Positions 25,615 through 34,905 of a stretch of DNA of 64,000 nucleotides are shown here, in pieces. Below the pieces are notes generated by a model. It was given only the letters and a program-made list of their open reading frames with translations, was not told the DNA's origin and made no database searches. Numbering within the stretch: position 1 is the stretch's first letter; each line of letters opens with the position of its first letter. Source of the DNA: Methylocystis echinoides (lineage in GTDB: Bacteria > Pseudomonadota > Alphaproteobacteria > Rhizobiales > Beijerinckiaceae). The position numbers and the translations under genes were made by a program. The stretch covers positions 102,304 through 166,303 of the forward strand of contig NZ_CP156086.1 in the NCBI RefSeq assembly GCF_040687965.1, read 5' to 3'.

Positions 25615-27960
25615 TTAGAAGCGATAGACGAAGTCGTTCGAATTGAGCACGGTGTGGACGAGATCGACGAAGGCCGAGGCGCGCAGCGGGTCGGCGGGCT
25701 TTTCCTTCACGCCGACCGGGATGGCGATGGCGAGCTTCCCGTCGTCGGCCTTCTGCGCAATCGTCTTCTGGTGCTGATCCAGGAAGGCCCGCAGCGCGTC
25801 TTTTTCACTATCCGTGGCCTGGCGCGAGAACAGGATCTGATAGAGCCGGTCGATCCGCGCCGACTCGTCGGGTCCGGCTTCGTTGATCACGCGGCCCGCG
25901 AGCGCCTGCGACCATTGAAAGATCTGATCGCTGTTGTAGAGCGTGAGCGCCTGCAGCGGCGTCGTCGTCACGTCGCGCTTACTGTGAATCTGCTGCGCAT
26001 TGGCCATGTCGAAGGTCTCGAGCAGCGGATAGGGGAGGCTGCGGCGCGTGAAGATATAGAGGCTGCGGCGCACGTAATCCTTGGGGTCTTTCGACGTCGT
26101 CCAGGCCGGGTCGGCGTTGAAATTATTGCCGCCGATGAGATTGGCCGGAACCGGCGGATACACGCTCGGGCCGCCGATCTGTTCATTGAGCTTGCCCGAG
26201 GCGACGAGAATCGAGTCCCTGATCTGCTCCGCTTCCAGGCGCTTGCGCGGGAAGACGGCGAGAAGCTTGTTTTCCGGGTCGGCCTTGGCGACGTCTTCGC
26301 GATAGTCGGAGGATTGACGATAGGTCGCGGAGAGCAGGATGGCGCGATGCAGCTTTTTGACGCTCCAGCCGTCCTTCACGAAGCTGTCGGCGAGGTAATC
26401 CAGGAGCTCGGGATTCGTCGGCTTGTCGCCGGCCTTGCCGAAGTCGCTGACGGTCGCGACAATGCCCTTGCCGAAATACTGGTTCCAGACGCGATTGACG
26501 AAGACGCGCGCCGTCAGCGGATTGCCCGGGCTCGCGAGCCAGTTGGCGAGCGCCGTGCGGCGGCCCGACGAGGTCTCCGTCGGCTTGATGTCGGGCTTCT
26601 CCGCGGTGATGGCCTCGGGGAAGGCGGGCTGCACTTCCTCGAGCGGGCGTTCGTGATTGCCGCCGAAGAAAATATGCGTCGGCGGCGCGTCGGGGTGGCC
26701 GAGTTCGGTCGCCGTCGTGAAAGTGTTGGCGCCGCGCGTCGGCCGCTTGTCGACGTATTTTTGCAGCTCCTTTCTGAGTTTTTCATACTCCTCGAACTTC
26801 TGAACCATCTCCGGGCTGTGCTCGGGCGCGGTCTTGTCTTCCGCCGCGTAGCGCAGGAAGGCGGCGAGCTGCGCCTGGTCGGTCACGGCGTCGAGCCGGT
26901 GATTGACCCAGCGGTCGAGCGCGTTCCACTGCTCCTTGGGCTTGAAGATCGATTCACGGCTGTCGGTGAGGTAACGCTCCTTGTGATATTTGAGCGCCGC
27001 GTCGCGCACCGAATCGATGATCGCCTTCTGCCTGGCGCGAATGTCTTTGGTGGCTTCGTCGTAGATCGCCTGCGCCTTTTCATAGGCGAGCTCCTGCTCG
27101 CCTTTCTTCGCGGGCGCCTTTTCCTCGAAAGCCGTATTGGCGAAGAAGGCCTGCAGCGAATAATAGTCCTTTTGCGTGAATTTGTCGGTCTTGTGGTTGT
27201 GGCAGCGCGCGCAGCCGACGGTCGTGCCGAGAATCGCCTGGCCGACCGTGTCGACCATGTCGGTCGTGATCTGGTATTTGCGCTGAACGAGATCGCGCGA
27301 ATTGCTGTTGTCGGGATAGCCGGCGAGGAATCCCGTCGCGACCAGCACGTCCTGATCTGCGGGCGCGATCTCGTCGCCGGCGATCTGCTCCTGAATGAAG
27401 CGCGAATAGGGCTTGTCCTCGTTGAACGCCTTGATCACATAATCGCGGTAGCGAAAGAAATTCGGCCGCGTGCTGTCGTTCTGGAATCCGGTCGAATCCG
27501 CGTAGCGCGCGAGATCGAGCCACAGACGGGCCTGACGTTCGCCATAGCGCGGCGAGGCGAGCAGGCGATCGACGAGTTTTTGATAGGCGTCGGGCGACGC
27601 GTCGGCGATGAAGGCGGCGACGTCCTCCGGCGTCGGCACGACGCCCCAGGCGTCGAGCGTCGCGCGCCGGATGAAGGTCGCGCGGTCGGCGTCTTTCGAC
27701 GGCGTCAGGCCCTTGGCTTCGATCTTCGTCAGCACGAAGGCGTCGAGCGGCGTGCGCAGCCAGTCCTTCTGCTTCACATTCGGAATGAATTGCGCCTGAA
27801 CGGGCTGCCAGGACCAATGTGGCTTGGAAGCGGGCTTCGGCGCTTCCGTGGCCGGCGCGACAGTCTGGTTTCCGGGTTGACCCTCCGCGGCGACGGCAAG
27901 CGCAGCGATCGAAACGCTCAGAAACATGGCGAGATAGGCTTTTTTTGCGGTCGATGTCAT
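25615..27960 (-). CDS. DUF1549/DUF1553 domain protein
   Basis: 781 residues with a Sec signal peptide (to AAEGQ). An N-terminal DUF1549 part (DAFVLTKIEAKGLTPSKDAD, RRATLDAWGVVPTPEDVAAF, TVGCARCHNHKTDKFTQKDY) is followed by DUF1553 (NPLTARVFVNRVWNQYFGKG ... SVYPPVPANLI ... PLQALTLYNSDQIFQWSQAL). The CARCHNH sequence may bind heme but is conserved in this family without proof of heme. It is the first gene of the operon that runs to the terminator at 19926. Confidence 0.85.
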   Translation of the reverse strand: MTSTAKKAYLAMFLSVSIAALAVAAEGQPGNQTVAPATEAPKPASKPHWSWQPVQAQFIPNVKQKDWLRTPLDAFVLTKIEAKGLTPSKDADRATFIRRATLDAWGVVPTPEDVAAFIADASPDAYQKLVDRLLASPRYGERQARLWLDLARYADSTGFQNDSTRPNFFRYRDYVIKAFNEDKPYSRFIQEQIAGDEIAPADQDVLVATGFLAGYPDNSNSRDLVQRKYQITTDMVDTVGQAILGTTVGCARCHNHKTDKFTQKDYYSLQAFFANTAFEEKAPAKKGEQELAYEKAQAIYDEATKDIRARQKAIIDSVRDAALKYHKERYLTDSRESIFKPKEQWNALDRWVNHRLDAVTDQAQLAAFLRYAAEDKTAPEHSPEMVQKFEEYEKLRKELQKYVDKRPTRGANTFTTATELGHPDAPPTHIFFGGNHERPLEEVQPAFPEAITAEKPDIKPTETSSGRRTALANWLASPGNPLTARVFVNRVWNQYFGKGIVATVSDFGKAGDKPTNPELLDYLADSFVKDGWSVKKLHRAILLSATYRQSSDYREDVAKADPENKLLAVFPRKRLEAEQIRDSILVASGKLNEQIGGPSVYPPVPANLIGGNNFNADPAWTTSKDPKDYVRRSLYIFTRRSLPYPLLETFDMANAQQIHSKRDVTTTPLQALTLYNSDQIFQWSQALAGRVINEAGPDESARIDRLYQILFSRQATDSEKDALRAFLDQHQKTIAQKADDGKLAIAIPVGVKEKPADPLRASAFVDLVHTVLNSNDFVYRF

Positions 27961-28231
27961 CTCTTGGGCCTCGGTCCCGGGCGGTTTTGCGAATGGTTGC
28001 TTGCGGCGCGCGCGGCCGCGACGAAGGCAAATTAAGCGATAAAACCGTCAAAGTCTACCGGGTAAATAGCATAATGTGACGCATTCCGCCGACGCTGCGG
28101 GCGTGACGCGGCGGCGCCTGCGCGGCTTCGCAGTCAGACCACGGCCGCAGAGCGTTTCATGAGGCGCACGGCGCGCGGGATGCGCGGAGACGCAACGAAT
28201 TGGCTGGGGGCGGCGCAACGCTCCTTCGCCC

Positions 28232-28275
28232 AAAAAGAAAATGACGGCCCGCCCCGGACGAGAGGCGAGCCGTCA
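28232..28275 (-). terminator. Rho-independent terminator of the candidate small RNA
   Basis: TGACGGC (28269-28275 read on the minus strand) pairs with GCCGTCA (28242-28248), and adjacent CGCC/GGCG extend the stem. It is followed on the minus strand by TTTTCTTTTT. It would also stop readthrough from the Rrf2 gene at 28424. Confidence 0.75.
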
Positions 28276-28338
28276 CTTGCCAAGTGAGGGAGCTGGACAC
28301 CTTGCCGCGCAGAGGAAGAAGGGTCGGCGAGCTGTCCA
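28232..28338 (-). ncRNA. Candidate small RNA (about 107 nt)
   Basis: A compact transcription unit with no start codon or reading frame. A near-consensus promoter (28344-28371) would start RNA near 28338. The RNA first folds TGGACA...CTTGCCG against CGGCGAG...TGTCCA (28292-28338), leaving a pyrimidine-rich loop (CCCTTCTTCCTCT). It then has a short hairpin TCACTTGGCAAGTGA (28273-28287) and ends in a strong terminator stem with a U-tract. The exposed C/U-rich segments could pair with ribosome-binding sites, as in some alphaproteobacterial small RNAs. The family is not recognised. Confidence 0.55.
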
Positions 28339-28343
28339 CTGAA

Positions 28344-28371
28344 ATCATACTAAAAAGGTAAGGAGTGTCAA
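28344..28371 (-). promoter_or_regulatory. Near-consensus sigma70 promoter of the candidate small RNA
   Basis: Minus strand TTGACA (28371-28366), 16-base spacer, TATGAT (28349-28344). It is the closest match to the -35/-10 consensus noticed in the window. Together with an untranslated structured segment and terminator it argues for a small RNA. Confidence 0.65.
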
Positions 28372-28423
28372 CCGCGGATCAACAGGAATGAGAAGGCCTC
28401 GAACGCGATGGCGAAAAATTTCT

Positions 28424-28906
28424 TCAGGCGCGCAGGCGCCGGACGATGGGCGCGGCGGCGTCGGACATATTGATGAGCGGGCCGTCGGCCGCCGGGGCCG
28501 CGATCATTGCGGCGAGCGTGAAATTGTCGAGAACATTGGCGAGCGCGCGCTTTGCGTCGAGCATCACCATCCGAATGGCGCAACGCTCCGGCTCACGGCA
28601 ATCGTCGCAGGGCTGGAAGCCTTTCTGGCCCGCGCAACGGATCGGCGCCAGCGTCCCGTCGATGACGCGCACCACGGCGCCAACCGAGATGGCGGTTGCG
28701 GGCCGCGCGAGCGTATAGCCGCCGCCCTTGCCCTTCTTCGACTCGACGAGGCCGGCGTTGCGCAATTCGCATAAGATGGCGGAGAGGAATTTCCGGGGCA
28801 CGTCCTGGGCGACCGCAATCTCTTCGATCGCGACGGCGTCGCCGGGTCGAAATCGCGCAAGGTAGATGAGCGCCTTCAAGGCGTATTTTGCTTTCTTGGT
28901 CAGCAT
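28424..28906 (-). CDS. Rrf2-family transcriptional regulator (2 of 3)
   Basis: 160 residues from MLTKKAKYALKALIYLARFR (start 28906; the longer frame runs into the XRE-cupin gene region). It has the winged helix with KGKGGGYTLARPATAISVG and the four-Cys pattern CAGQKGFQPC-DD-C-REPER-C. It is likely an Fe-S or redox-sensing repressor. Its position upstream of the redox operon, with the candidate small RNA between them, suggests it could control that operon. It starts 46 bases after the XRE-cupin gene. Confidence 0.85.
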   Translation of the reverse strand: MLTKKAKYALKALIYLARFRPGDAVAIEEIAVAQDVPRKFLSAILCELRNAGLVESKKGKGGGYTLARPATAISVGAVVRVIDGTLAPIRCAGQKGFQPCDDCREPERCAIRMVMLDAKRALANVLDNFTLAAMIAAPAADGPLINMSDAAAPIVRRLRA

Positions 28907-28952
28907 GTCGCGCCGCCTCGACTGCGATATCGAAGAAAAAGCTCGAAAAAAC

Positions 28953-29570
28953 TCAATTATTGGCTTCGCCGGACGCCGAGTCGTAGGAGATGACCAGATA
29001 GGCCGTGGCTGCCTCGGGCGACGCATTGTGATAACTGTGCGGCACGTCGGCCAGGAAGTCGATGGCGTCGCCTTCGCCGAGCTTTTGCGGCGCTTCGCGT
29101 CCGACGATGACTTCGAGCGATCCCCTGGCGATGACGAGATTTTCCTTCGTCCCCGGCGCATGCGCCTCGACGCTGTGGCGATGATGCGGAGCGATCTCGA
29201 CCTCGTAGAATTCGACCGTTCGCTGTGAATCATAGGGAAAGAGCGGGCGGGTGCGAAATTTTCCGTCGTCCGAGGCGACGCTCTGACGCGCGCCTTTTCG
29301 GAACACCAGCACGTCGCGGCGGCCTTGCGAGGCCACCAGACTGCCGAAGGAAATGCCCAGCGCATTGGCGATCCGCCAAAGGTGATTGATGGTCGGCGTG
29401 ACCGCGCCCGCTTCGATCCGCATGAGTTCGGAGGGGTCGATGCCGCTCAATTCCGCCAATCGCTCGAAGGAGCGGCCTTTCTTCGCGATCAATCTGCGCA
29501 GGCGCTCCGCGACGAGCACGGCCACCGCGTCGCCGGCGGCGGGTTCAAGCGGGTCTCTATGTTTTGACAT
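28953..29570 (-). CDS. XRE-family regulator with C-terminal cupin
   Basis: 205 residues. An N-terminal helix-turn-helix (FERLAELSGIDPSELMRIEA) is joined to a cupin sensor domain (VEIAPHHRHSVEAHAPGTKE, DAIDFLADVPHSYHNASPEA). This architecture is typical of cytoplasmic regulators of the SutR/PuuR kind that bind a small molecule. The start is the ATG at 29570 with AGGA 9 bases upstream, and a GTG six codons earlier is rejected. It probably forms an operon with the Rrf2 gene downstream. Confidence 0.85.
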   Translation of the reverse strand: MSKHRDPLEPAAGDAVAVLVAERLRRLIAKKGRSFERLAELSGIDPSELMRIEAGAVTPTINHLWRIANALGISFGSLVASQGRRDVLVFRKGARQSVASDDGKFRTRPLFPYDSQRTVEFYEVEIAPHHRHSVEAHAPGTKENLVIARGSLEVIVGREAPQKLGEGDAIDFLADVPHSYHNASPEAATAYLVISYDSASGEANN

Positions 29571-29697
29571 ATCTATAAATCCTATCACATGTGCATATTG
29601 AACCTTTTGGCGGAGACGTCAAGCGGCGCTCGAACGTCGGCAAGACGCCTGCGATAGAAGGGCTTTATCGCTTTTACGAGATTTTCGATTTTCGGCC

Positions 29698-29726
29698 TTG
29701 CCCATCAAAACGCATCATTTTAGTAT
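29698..29726 (+). promoter_or_regulatory. Candidate promoter of the GlcG/HbpS-like gene
   Basis: TTGCCC (29698-29703), 17-base spacer and TAGTAT (29721-29726), 46 bases upstream of the start codon at 29773. Confidence 0.4.
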
Positions 29727-29772
29727 GAAAGAGCATGTCGACCGCGTCGACCTTTGCGTGGAGCAAATTCCA

Positions 29773-30270
29773 ATGAAGTCCCGTTTCGTCACGATCGCCG
29801 CCGGGCTGCTGGCCGCGAGCTGTTTCTCCTTGTCCGTCGCCAGGGCGGAGCTTCTGACCCTCAAGGCGATTTCGACGCCGATTGCGCTCAACATCGCCCA
29901 AACCGCTTATGACGCCTGTCTGAGCCAGGGCTATCATGTGTCGGTGACCGTCGTCGGTCTGGAAGGACAGCCGCTCGTGTCGCTGCGCGGCGACAACACC
30001 TCGCCGCATACGATCGAGAACAGCTTGCGCAAGGCCTATACGTCGCGCACCTTTCGCGTGCCCTCCGGCGAATTCGCGCAGCGCGTCAAGGACAACCCCA
30101 CCTCGGGCCAGGTGCATCTCGCCAATGTCGTCGCCGCGCAAGGGGCGCTGCCGATCAAGACCGGCGACACGGTGATCGGCGCCGTCGGCGTCTCCGGCGC
30201 GCCTGGCGGCGAGAAGGACGAAGCCTGCGCGAAAGCCGCCATCGACAAGGCGACGGATCAACTGAAGTAA
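29773..30270 (+). CDS. Exported GlcG/HbpS-like heme-binding protein
   Basis: 165 residues. A signal peptide (MKSRFVTIAAGLLAASCFSL) is followed by the GlcG/HbpS fold: ALNIAQTAYDACLSQGYHVS, VVGLEGQPLVSLRGDNTSPH, KAYTSRTFRVPSGEF and the closing GDTVIGAVGVSGAPGGEKDE. HbpS binds heme and guards against redox stress outside the cell; some relatives act with sugar or alcohol dehydrogenases. The start is the ATG at 29773 with GGAG 9 bases upstream. The decayed dehydrogenase just downstream may have been its partner. Confidence 0.8.
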   Translation: MKSRFVTIAAGLLAASCFSLSVARAELLTLKAISTPIALNIAQTAYDACLSQGYHVSVTVVGLEGQPLVSLRGDNTSPHTIENSLRKAYTSRTFRVPSGEFAQRVKDNPTSGQVHLANVVAAQGALPIKTGDTVIGAVGVSGAPGGEKDEACAKAAIDKATDQLK

Positions 30271-30419
30271 CGGGCTGACGAAAGGGCGCGGCCGGTCCTG
30301 ACCAGTCTTCTTTGCGGACGGCGTGAACAACGCGGCCGCCCGAAAGTTTCTCATTGGCGCAACGCCCGGCGGCGCGGGCCTTTCTCTGCGCAAATGGCAA
30401 AAAATCGAAGGGCGGCGGC

Positions 30420-30761
30420 ATGGTCGCGCGCATTCGAAATTGCTCCGGTCTGAGAGCGGCCGAATGCCGATGATCTCTGGCGCGTCGTGAATGAGCGCGA
30501 CATGCTCGGAGACGATCTGCCGCCCGATTATGCGACGCATGTGACGCCCGGCGCCTTCTATGGCTGGCCCTGGTAAGTGGTGCGCCTCAAATTCGCGGCG
30601 GGAAAGCCGACAGGCGCCTATCAGGATTTCGTGACCGGCTTCGTCATCGACGAGACGCGCGTCTGGGGACGTCCCGTCACGTCGCCGTCGCGCCGGACGG
30701 CGCGCTGTTCATCAGCGAGGATGGCGCGGGAACGATCTTTCGAGTCTCGAAAAGGCCGTGA
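30420..30761 (+). pseudogene. Remnant of a sorbosone/glucose (PQQ-type) dehydrogenase
   Basis: Three short pieces in different frames match the C-terminal half of soluble glucose/sorbosone dehydrogenases: [28 protein letters not shown] with [13 protein letters not shown] followed by a stop (about 30470-30576), VRLKFAAGKPTGAYQDFVTG (from 30580), and HVAVAPDGALFISEDGAGTI after another shift. The first two-thirds of the gene are missing. It is a degraded, nonfunctional copy. Confidence 0.7.
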
Positions 30762-30930
30762 CGCGGGCCGCGGCGTGCGCCCGCGTTCCGCTTGCCGGCG
30801 CCGCTTGAGCCCACGGCAGGCTTTCGGAAGAAAGGGACTCGCGGCGAACAAGGCTTGCGGCGAACATGGCTTGCCGCGAACGGCGCGAAGCTTACATGAC
30901 GACATCGCCCTTTCTATTGGGAGGTTCGCC

Positions 30931-31182
30931 ATGACAGGCGCAAAGAGAATTGCCTTATCAGCCAGCGCGCTCTTCTTGTTCGCCGCACCGCCGCAAGCCG
31001 ACGCAAATGATCTCGTCGACAGAAGCCCGGTCGTCGTGGCCGGCTCCCGTTTCGCCCCGCGCCTGCCGGGCGATTGCCCGACGTGCTACAAAGGGCATGA
31101 CTTTGGAACGGACTGCTTTCAATACGTGTGGACGGGCTTCGAGCAGGTTTGGACGAACGTCTGCCTGTGGGGATGGCGCTAG
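30931..31182 (+). CDS. Small secreted protein, unrecognised
   Basis: 83 residues with a signal peptide (to ADAND) and a mature part containing CPTCYKGHDFGTDCFQYVWT and a Trp-rich end (CLWGWR). The four cysteines may form disulfides or bind metal. The ribosome-binding site GGGAGG lies 6 bases before the ATG. No family is recognised. Confidence 0.6.
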   Translation: MTGAKRIALSASALFLFAAPPQADANDLVDRSPVVVAGSRFAPRLPGDCPTCYKGHDFGTDCFQYVWTGFEQVWTNVCLWGWR

Positions 31183-31240
31183 AGCTTTCGATGCGCATGC
31201 GGTCGCCGGCCCGGCGCTTTATGCTGATCGCGGGCGGCGC

Positions 31241-31492
31241 TCAGGCCGCGTTCAGAGCCGCGAGGAGCAGCCCGGCGTTGATCGCGAAGCTCGCGGCGGC
31301 GAGGCCTGCCGCGAGCGGGAGCGAGCGATCACGATAACCCAGCAGGATCGCGGGCGCGGTCAGCCACAAGAAGACGAGGTCGAAGGGCAGCGCCTCGTTC
31401 CGCGGCTCCTGCAAGGTGCAAAGCCAAAACAGCGTCTGCGCGAGGACGCCGGAAACGACGAGAGGTCGGACGCAAGCAAGCGGTCTGGTCAT
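31241..31492 (-). CDS. Small membrane protein, hypothetical
   Basis: 83 residues with three likely membrane segments (LVVSGVLAQTLFWLC, FDLVFLWLTAPAILLGY, LAAGLAAASFAINAGLLLAA). The start is the ATG at 31492, with GGA 9 bases upstream. It sits 65 bases beyond the sulfate-binding protein stop on the same strand. No family is recognised; it may be the last gene of the cys cluster. Confidence 0.45.
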   Translation of the reverse strand: MTRPLACVRPLVVSGVLAQTLFWLCTLQEPRNEALPFDLVFLWLTAPAILLGYRDRSLPLAAGLAAASFAINAGLLLAALNAA

Positions 31493-31557
31493 CTGGCCAA
31501 ATCCAGTGCGCATAACGGCGCGGCGGGGAGACGGTGGTCGCCCGTGCGGCCGACAGC

Positions 31558-32565
31558 CTAACGTTTCTGTATCTCGTCGAAGACGCCGCCGTCGGCGAAG
31601 AACTTCTTCTGCGCCGCCGGCCATCCGCCGAATCCTTCGCCGATCGTGACGAGCTCGACCTTTGAGAAACGCTTCAGGTCGGACGCCGCCGCATATTTGG
31701 GAAAGGCCGGGCGATAGCCGAATTTGGCGATGAGCGCCTGCGTTTCCGGCTTGAACAGATAGTCGAGAAAGGCCTCCGCGGCTTTGCGCGACCCTTTGGC
31801 GTCGACATTGCCGTCGACGAGCGCGACGGCGGGCTCGGCCAGGATGGAAAGGGACGGCGTGACGATTTCGAATTTATCGGCGCCGAACTCCTGCTGGGCG
31901 AGGAAGGCTTCATTCTCCCAGGTGATCAGCACGTCGCCGATGCCGCGCTGGGCGAAGGTCACCGTCGAGCCGCGGGCGCCCGTGTCGAGGACGGGCGCAT
32001 TGTCGTAAATCGCTTTGACAAAGGCTTTTGTCTTCGCCTCATCGCCTTTGAAGGCTTTCAGCCCATAGGCCCAGGCGGCGAGGAAATTCCAGCGCGCGCC
32101 GCCGCCCGTCTTCGGGTTCGGCGTCACCACGGTGACGCCGGGCTTCGCAAGATCGGGCCAATCCGTCACCGCCTTGGGATTGCCCTTGCGCACGAGAAAG
32201 ACAATCGTCGACGTGTAGGGCGCGGAATTGTTTGGAAGACGCTTTTGCCAGTCCGGCGGGATTTTGCCGGTCTTCGACGCAATGGCGTCGATGTCGTTGG
32301 CGAGCGCGAGCGTCACGACATCGGCGGGAAGCCCTTCGATGACGGCGCGCGCCTGCGCGCCGGACCCGCCATGAGACGTCTGGAGATCGACTGTTTCGCC
32401 CGTCCGCTTTTTCCATTGCGCGGCGAATGCCTTGTTGACGGCCTTGTAGAGCTCGCGCGTGGGGTCGTAAGAGACGTTCAGGAGCGTCGCGTCGGCGCGC
32501 GCGGTGGAGATGGCGGCGGCGCCGAGCGCCAGCGCCGCCAACGCAAGAGAAAGGCGAGCGTTCAT
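31558..32565 (-). CDS. sbp: Periplasmic sulfate-binding protein
   Basis: 335 residues with a signal peptide ([20 protein letters not shown]). The family signatures are [40 protein letters not shown] and the second motif [19 protein letters not shown], all typical of Sbp/CysP that deliver sulfate or thiosulfate to the CysTWA transporter. The transporter subunits are not in this window. The start is the Met at 32565. It follows cysK by 23 bases, so it belongs to a cysE-cysK-sbp operon. Confidence 0.92.
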   Translation of the reverse strand: MNARLSLALAALALGAAAISTARADATLLNVSYDPTRELYKAVNKAFAAQWKKRTGETVDLQTSHGGSGAQARAVIEGLPADVVTLALANDIDAIASKTGKIPPDWQKRLPNNSAPYTSTIVFLVRKGNPKAVTDWPDLAKPGVTVVTPNPKTGGGARWNFLAAWAYGLKAFKGDEAKTKAFVKAIYDNAPVLDTGARGSTVTFAQRGIGDVLITWENEAFLAQQEFGADKFEIVTPSLSILAEPAVALVDGNVDAKGSRKAAEAFLDYLFKPETQALIAKFGYRPAFPKYAAASDLKRFSKVELVTIGEGFGGWPAAQKKFFADGGVFDEIQKR

Positions 32566-32588
32566 TCTTCTTTCGTGCTCCACTTTGG

Positions 32589-33572
<984 letters not shown>

Positions 33573-33621
33573 GCGCCGATCCTTTCCTTGTTTGCGTTCG
33601 GCTCGCGCCGCGACTGGGTTT

Positions 33622-34560
33622 TCAGATTCCCGCGCCATGGTCGAAGAATTCGACATGGGCCTTGGCCTGGGTGATGTTGCTGCCGGGCGGCACGCTATGC
33701 GTAAGCCACACATTGCCGCCGATGGAGGAGCCGCGGCCGATGGTGATGCGCCCGAGGACGGTCGCGCCGGCGTAGATCACCACTTCGTCCTCGACGATGG
33801 GATGGCGCGGCTTGCCTTTCTCGAGCGCGCCCGTCTCGTCGACCGCGAAGCGCTTCGCGCCGAGCGTTACGGCCTGATAGAGACGCACGCGTTTGCCGAT
33901 GACGGTCGTTTCGCCGATCACGACGCCGGTGCCGTGGTCGATGAAGAAGCCTTCGTCGATCTGCGCGCCGGGATGGATGTCGATCCCCGTCTCGGCGTGC
34001 GCGATCTCGGCGATGATGCGCGCAATCATCGGCGCGCCCAGCCGATAGAGGCGATGCGCGACGCGGTGGCGGATGACCGCCGCGACGCCGGGATAGCAGA
34101 ACACGACCTCGTCGAGGGACTTCGCCGCCGGATCGCCATCGAAGGCGGCGCGGATGTCCTTGTCGAGAAGCGCGCGCGCCTCGGGCAGCGCCGCCGCAAA
34201 TTTGCGCGCGATCTCTTCCGCCTGTCGCGGCGCTTCCGCCGCCTTGTCCGCATCGAACAGCGCGAGCTCGCGGCGGATCTGTTCGCAAAGGGCGCGCAGC
34301 GCGCGGTCGAGCGTGCGAATCAGATAAGCGTCCGTCGTCTCGGGCGTGAGCTCGCACGGGCCAAAGTGGCGCGGATAGAGAACGGCGGTCAGATCTTCGA
34401 CGAGATCGACGATGCGCGCCTTCGACGGCAGTTCAGGAAGCCGGCCGGCGCCATATCGCCTGCTTTGAGAGGCTTTTCTCAATTCGCCGAGCGCGGAGAC
34501 GATCCGCGCCGCATCGAAGGCGTCCGCAGCGCGGGATATTCTGTCAATTTGTTCGGTCAT
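33622..34560 (-). CDS. cysE: Serine O-acetyltransferase (EpsC-type)
   Basis: 312 residues. It makes O-acetylserine for CysK. An N-terminal helical domain is followed by a left-handed beta-helix of hexapeptide repeats with the active-site region [20 protein letters not shown] and [20 protein letters not shown], ending [17 protein letters not shown]. The length and N-terminal domain match the EpsC-type enzyme that often accompanies family 2A encapsulin operons. The start is the Met at 34560. It is divergent from the encapsulin gene. Confidence 0.9.
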   Translation of the reverse strand: MTEQIDRISRAADAFDAARIVSALGELRKASQSRRYGAGRLPELPSKARIVDLVEDLTAVLYPRHFGPCELTPETTDAYLIRTLDRALRALCEQIRRELALFDADKAAEAPRQAEEIARKFAAALPEARALLDKDIRAAFDGDPAAKSLDEVVFCYPGVAAVIRHRVAHRLYRLGAPMIARIIAEIAHAETGIDIHPGAQIDEGFFIDHGTGVVIGETTVIGKRVRLYQAVTLGAKRFAVDETGALEKGKPRHPIVEDEVVIYAGATVLGRITIGRGSSIGGNVWLTHSVPPGSNITQAKAHVEFFDHGAGI

Positions 34561-34905
34561 CGACCAAGCCTTCGGCAAAGGGAGCGCTAACACTTGATAA
34601 AAAATATAGACTAAATTAGAAAAGGCAACAGGAAACGCGTGGGGAAGCGGCGTCTCCCGCGAGGGCGGGGTCGCAGCCATCCTGAAAGCCAATGTTTTTT
34701 GTAAAGGTTATGTGGTTTACTAGAACTATATATGTATTTAAAGAATTAAGCTTGGAAAATACTCTTGAAACCCGCCTGAAGCTGTGTAATCTGGCGGCCA
34801 TCGCAAGCAAATCGTTGGCGATGAGCAGTAATTCAACGGCGGCGTTCGTCGCGGCCACAGGCGCGCGGCGGCTCCGTCGCCGAACGCCCGTTCCAGGAAG
34901 ATTGC
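34561..34905. promoter_or_regulatory. Divergent regulatory region between cysE and the encapsulin gene
   Basis: A 345-base AT-rich spacer with no gene. Two similar elements are visible, TATAGACTAAATTAG (34605-34619, cysE side) and CTAGAACTATA (34720-34730, encapsulin side). The latter resembles the reverse complement of CTATAGAACTAG at 38207-38218 in front of the Rrf2 gene. These could be operators of a common regulator, possibly that Rrf2 protein. Confidence 0.45.

Noticed and set aside
25573..28035. Long open frame on the plus strand opposite the DUF1549 gene
   Set aside because: It mirrors a well-supported gene in GC-rich DNA, has no ribosome-binding site and no recognisable protein motifs.
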